From positions 186,001-250,000 of the forward strand of contig JAQGBZ010000005.1 in the NCBI GenBank assembly GCA_034687125.1: a stretch of DNA of 64,000 bases. Reading direction: 5' to 3'. The stretch is from Neelides folsomi (taxonomy: Eukaryota; Arthropoda; Collembola; Neelipleona; Neelidae). Each line of letters opens with the position of its first letter. Positions within the stretch are counted from its first letter, which is position 1. A model generated the notes under the pieces. That model did no database searches. It saw nothing but the letters and a program-made list of their open reading frames with translations, and had not been told where the DNA came from. Positions 60,094 through 64,000 of the stretch are shown here, one piece after another. Made by a program: the position numbers and the translations under genes.

Positions 60094-61045
60094 GTGAGTG
60101 GTTCTCTAAACCATTGTTTTCCCTATTAGAATGAATCTCCCATATAGGAAAAAAAAGTATTAAGGAATTTCCTCCAACAACTCTCAACAGTTTTTTAGCC
60201 CCAAGGTGCGAAATGGAATCGAGATAAATAAATGTGAGTGAAATGAAACCGCGATGAGGCTCCGAGTCCTAAAGACAAACAAAGTAAATAAGGAATTGGC
60301 AAACTCTGTTCTCAATTGACTACCGAATCGAGGCCCGTTCTCATCCTAAGTGCAAAGCAAACTTTAATGTAATCCGAATCTGTAACTGAGTGTGTTTTGT
60401 GTATGCTAAAGCTCTTTCCATAAGATAGGGAAAACCAAAAAGAGAATTCCTCTCAGGCAAGCAAACAGAAAGTCTCTTTTGTATGTCTCTGAGACTGCGT
60501 CCGGTTCCCACACGGAATAAAAACTCACTCAATCCGCGAATTCCGTTCTGTTCTCTTTCCGACCTCGTGCGAGTTTGAAATCATACCCGGTTTTCACAAT
60601 TCCAATAAAACTTAAACATCTTCCATTTCCCATTAAATATCTTCCCATGATAAAATAAATCCTTATTAAATATCTCAATTCAACAAATTTCACCAAATCC
60701 CCTAAGAGCAAATTACTAACAATATTACTACACAAGAAATAAATACTTATTTTGTAAGTGAATTTGGAATTTACAGGATCTGAATTATTCTGAAAGGATA
60801 ATTTACAACTTATAAATTATAAGTGAAAGTTCTCTACCGTTTAAATATTTATTACAACACATTTAAATAAACATTAAACATAAAGTGGTATGAGGATTGG
60901 GGGTGAAGTTTAACTGATGAACTGTTAAAGAAACCATAAACCCAGGGAGTTAAATTCCGAGGATTTTGTTCAACTCTTGTGAAGACAAAGAAATGTGAAG
61001 GTGGAAAGATGTGGGACAGATGTCAAGAGAAGGAAACTCTTTGAG
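60094..61045. other. Spacer, possible promoter region
   Basis: No gene recognised. The sequence at about 60220-60560 is richer in G+C than elsewhere and could be regulatory for the putative exon at 61046. Confidence 0.4.
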
Positions 61046-61112
61046 ATGATGGAGCGTTCAACATATCTCTTCTTGGTTGCTGGAACTTTTTTAAGCAGCT
61101 TTTTATTTGAAG
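61046..61112 (+). CDS. Possible signal-peptide first exon of a gene continuing beyond the window
   Basis: ATG at 61046 opens MMERSTYLFLVAGTFLSSFL, a textbook signal peptide. It is followed by a GTAAAA donor in phase 1. Secreted and cell-surface immunoglobulin-type genes often have such a first exon followed by long introns. A weak candidate for the next exon is 62923-62977, which starts after CATTAACAG in a compatible phase and reads DPMALWHFTGVTIYPLNH. Nothing further is seen before the window ends, so this stays tentative. Confidence 0.33.
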
Positions 61113-64000
61113 GTAAAACTTTCCCCCACGTATTTAAACTCTCCAAGTAACATCTTTCTGCATGACATAAGTATCAAATCTTCTGAATAATATTACTTTT
61201 ACAATTTTTTACATAATGTATGGTTTATGAAATTATGTGAATTTAACATAATATGTTATTTTTTAACAAACATTTAGGTTAAAGAAATAGTTAGGGAAAC
61301 ATGATTATTAATTTAGATAAATTGCATATCGGATGTATGTACCGTGTAACATTGCTGATATAAGTTTAAAGGCTAGATGTTATAACCTTTTAGTTTCAGA
61401 TATAACTCTCATATAACTTATGTTCTCATCTTCTTGAGTTGATGCAAAGTAAGGGCAAGAACAACCTTAGAAGTTTAAGGTGAAAGTTGGTAAAGTTGAG
61501 CAACAAAAGTCATTGAGTTCACAAAATAATCTTTCATCCTGTCTTGTTAAATTGTGAAGAGCAGAGGGAGGGAAAGATGAGAAAGCAGCCGTTGTTATAC
61601 AAATTGTAATTAAAAGAAAACAAAATAAGTTAATTAGAACGGCATTAGTAAGGAACCTTCAAAGGCTTCACAACCCAAAACGTATAATCGAATAATAAGG
61701 GGATTTGTCCTCCGGAGATCCGCTGCGTATTATTACGGTATTATCAAAAGACTTTTTTTCCTCCTAAGCTCCAAAAAACGAGGACTTTTACTCATTGGGA
61801 TATATAAAATTTCAGGGTTCGGAATATGCATGAGGGGTGAGGGCTTTGGTATCTCTCACTCCCATTAGCCGGTAGTTACGAGCCTATAAAGAAAAGTTTA
61901 TCTTTACATCCTCATTAGGTAATTGTCTTTTGGCTCATTCACTCTTATCATTATCTGGGTTAAAGGGAAAAATGGGTTTGGCCGGAGAGAGCGCCAGGAG
62001 GAGGGAAGGAACTTTATTAAAAGGCATTTGAGCAGAAGGCGAAGTCAAGGGCCACGGAATGGCCCAAAGCTTTTAAGCTCAAAACTTGAATTAACAAACA
62101 TGAGGATTGGAATTAGAGGGTTAAAGTGACTGTAATTAAGAGTCTAACATTCATTAGCAAGAATCTTGTTTCATTTTCATTTTCCGGCTTCTCTGCCTAT
62201 TAAAATCATTAGACCTGAACTTATTTGACTTTTATGTTCGCCAACCTCACACACTTTCTTTCTCATGCCCTTCTTGTCAATTTCCGAAACTTTGAATCGT
62301 CAAAGATAAGCCCTCACCTTTCTATACTTCATTGGCTCTTTTGAACATTATTAGAACAACCATGGGACAATCTCCAATAATTGTTATATTTTATCTGTAT
62401 GATTAGCTAACTATTCTATAATGACTAATTTTCAAAGTTTAAGATTTGTACAAAATTCGTAGAGTTTATACGATTTGAGAACTTGAATGAGCTTGTATAA
62501 ATTAGTATACAAATTGTAACTGAGGATTTGGAGAGGATTGAAGTTCATTATTTTAATAGAGTCCATGTATTAGGAAGGGAGTCCAAAGGGGTATTTTTCC
62601 CTGTTTCCGGCTGACTCCCCATCTCCATACAATATTCATAAATCGGAATGATTTACAAACAACGAGCCCATATCATTAGAAGGGAATGAACTGTGAAGAA
62701 CCGGGATACGGTAGGATTTGAAATATGAGACGACTTGCTTCCAAAAGATCCTCATTGAACATCATAATTGCATCGTAAATTACGCTCACCATCCATAGAC
62801 AACATATCATATCTAATGTTCTAAATATGGGGCGTTCAACGCTACGCGAATTGCAATTTGGACTGAGGACGAAATTGAAATGTTCTAATATCCATCCTTT
62901 TGTTTCCTCTTTTCATTAACAGATCCCATGGCCCTGTGGCACTTCACTGGTGTGACAATTTACCCTTTAAATCACTTGTATGTACAATTTACTTTAGAAC
63001 GCAAATACATCTATCCGACGTACGATAATTCATATGTATGATAAAGATGTGTAATTTTACGTGAATAATTAATTTTTCATAAATATGTACAATAATTGTT
63101 TTCCAAAGCTGAAAATATAAAAAATAATTTTTTGTGGGTTTGTTAAATTTATGTAACTTAAACATACAACTTTACATTACATTTACGTAACGTTTACATT
63201 CAACTTTAACTTTTATGTTGATGCTAACTTAAAATATCATCCTAAACATTATCATTTGAATGGTTTCTTCCTTAATCATCATTCAAAATTAAAGAAATTT
63301 ATTGGCCATTTGAAACATTATGCATAGAGTCGACTTATCGACTATTTTATTAGGATATTATGTTCATTGCGATAAGGCACAGAATGATACAAAACATATT
63401 TCGTTCATCATCCTCGTTAAACCTTTACTTTACACTATTAATATTGTAAGTCACATACAAAGTATAAGAACTGCTATTACTACATTAACCAAGTTAATTC
63501 GTACATAGTTCATGCATTAGAGAAGATGTATAAAGTTAATGCACATATTATAGATATTTATTTACTTAAATATGTTCTATAAAACATACGTAGAAGGAGA
63601 AAGCGATGTATCAAACTCAAGTTAAAACAACATTGGTAAACTATGCAGAGGAGAGATTCGTGCTAAAGTGTTCATTTAGCTGCTCGAGAATAATTGGTCT
63701 CATAAATACCAGGATGAAGAGATTAGCAGTTGATGAATTAAGAGGACGAAAATAAAATTTCCGCAAGATGTATAGCTTTATCATACAAATACAAACTCCT
63801 TTCCTTTAAGCATATCTACAAATACAGAGGAAATTATCCCTTCTATTGTTTGTTCATGAAGAGAATATAATTTACTGAAGTGACATTAAAACTACTTATA
63901 ACACTCAATATAGATACCCGGGTATTTTCCGGAATATTCTATATATAGCTATCATCTACTACATCCTACTCTGTACATATAAGTAGGAAATAAATCAAGT
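61113..64000. other. Gene-poor 3' end of window
   Basis: Apart from the weak exon candidate at 62923-62977 there is no coding signal. A 68-codon ORF at 61923-62129 is Arg/Lys-rich by chance composition and is not credited. If the exon at 61046 is real, this is its long intron. Confidence 0.45.

Noticed and set aside
61923-62129. 68-codon basic ORF in the 3' desert
   Set aside because: Arg/Lys richness comes from a locally purine-rich stretch. No splice sites or conserved motif.

Overview
This is an AT-rich, compact, intron-rich eukaryotic window. Exons are short and most introns are 50-200 bases long with GT-AG borders. The gene content is that of an arthropod: a chemosensory ionotropic receptor, a DM4/DM12-family secreted protein, a Val-His-Ala-Pro cuticle protein, and metazoan nuclear, ER and mitochondrial housekeeping genes. 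A small-genome hexapod such as a springtail would fit, but the species cannot be proven from the sequence. All gene models were spliced by eye. Most close into frames divisible by three, which I use as the main internal check.

Layout. Bases 1-4137: 3' half of an ionotropic receptor (+), a tiny three-exon unknown gene (+), and a DM4/DM12 gene (-). Bases 6270-12197: collagen prolyl 4-hydroxylase alpha (+), a small Gly/Asn/Pro-rich protein (+), and an Arg/Glu/Ser-repeat secreted protein (-). Bases 13130-13502: a TA-flanked MITE. Bases 13612-21312: a 15-exon SPT6 gene (-) carrying an unusual Trp-rich repeat insert. Bases 22682-26623: a membrane-anchored SRPBCC-like protein (+), a small multi-span membrane protein (+), and mitochondrial glutamyl-tRNA synthetase (-). 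Bases 27576-34934: a segment bracketed by two identical 187-base direct repeats, holding a cuticle protein (+) and an intact prolyl oligopeptidase (-). Bases 34453-40020: a broken, divergently oriented prolyl oligopeptidase copy, with a small coiled-coil gene on the other strand inside its gap. Bases 40395-49030: coilin (-), TMX2 (+), an AT-hook/coiled-coil protein (+), and a RHBDD1-like rhomboid (-) that appears to lack its catalytic His. Bases 50326-51160: a non-autonomous hAT element with an 8-base target duplication. Bases 52439-59169: a 20-exon cationic amino acid transporter with a 6-base micro-exon and a cytosolic tail of about 730 residues. The last 4.8 kb is nearly gene-free, with a possible signal-peptide exon of a gene that continues beyond the window.

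The genes do not form one pathway. The points most worth following are the transporter with a tail built from duplicated exons, the SPT6 protein with Trp-rich repeats resembling Argonaute-hook proteins, the rhomboid with Ser but no His, and the twin 187-base repeats around the prolyl oligopeptidase locus.
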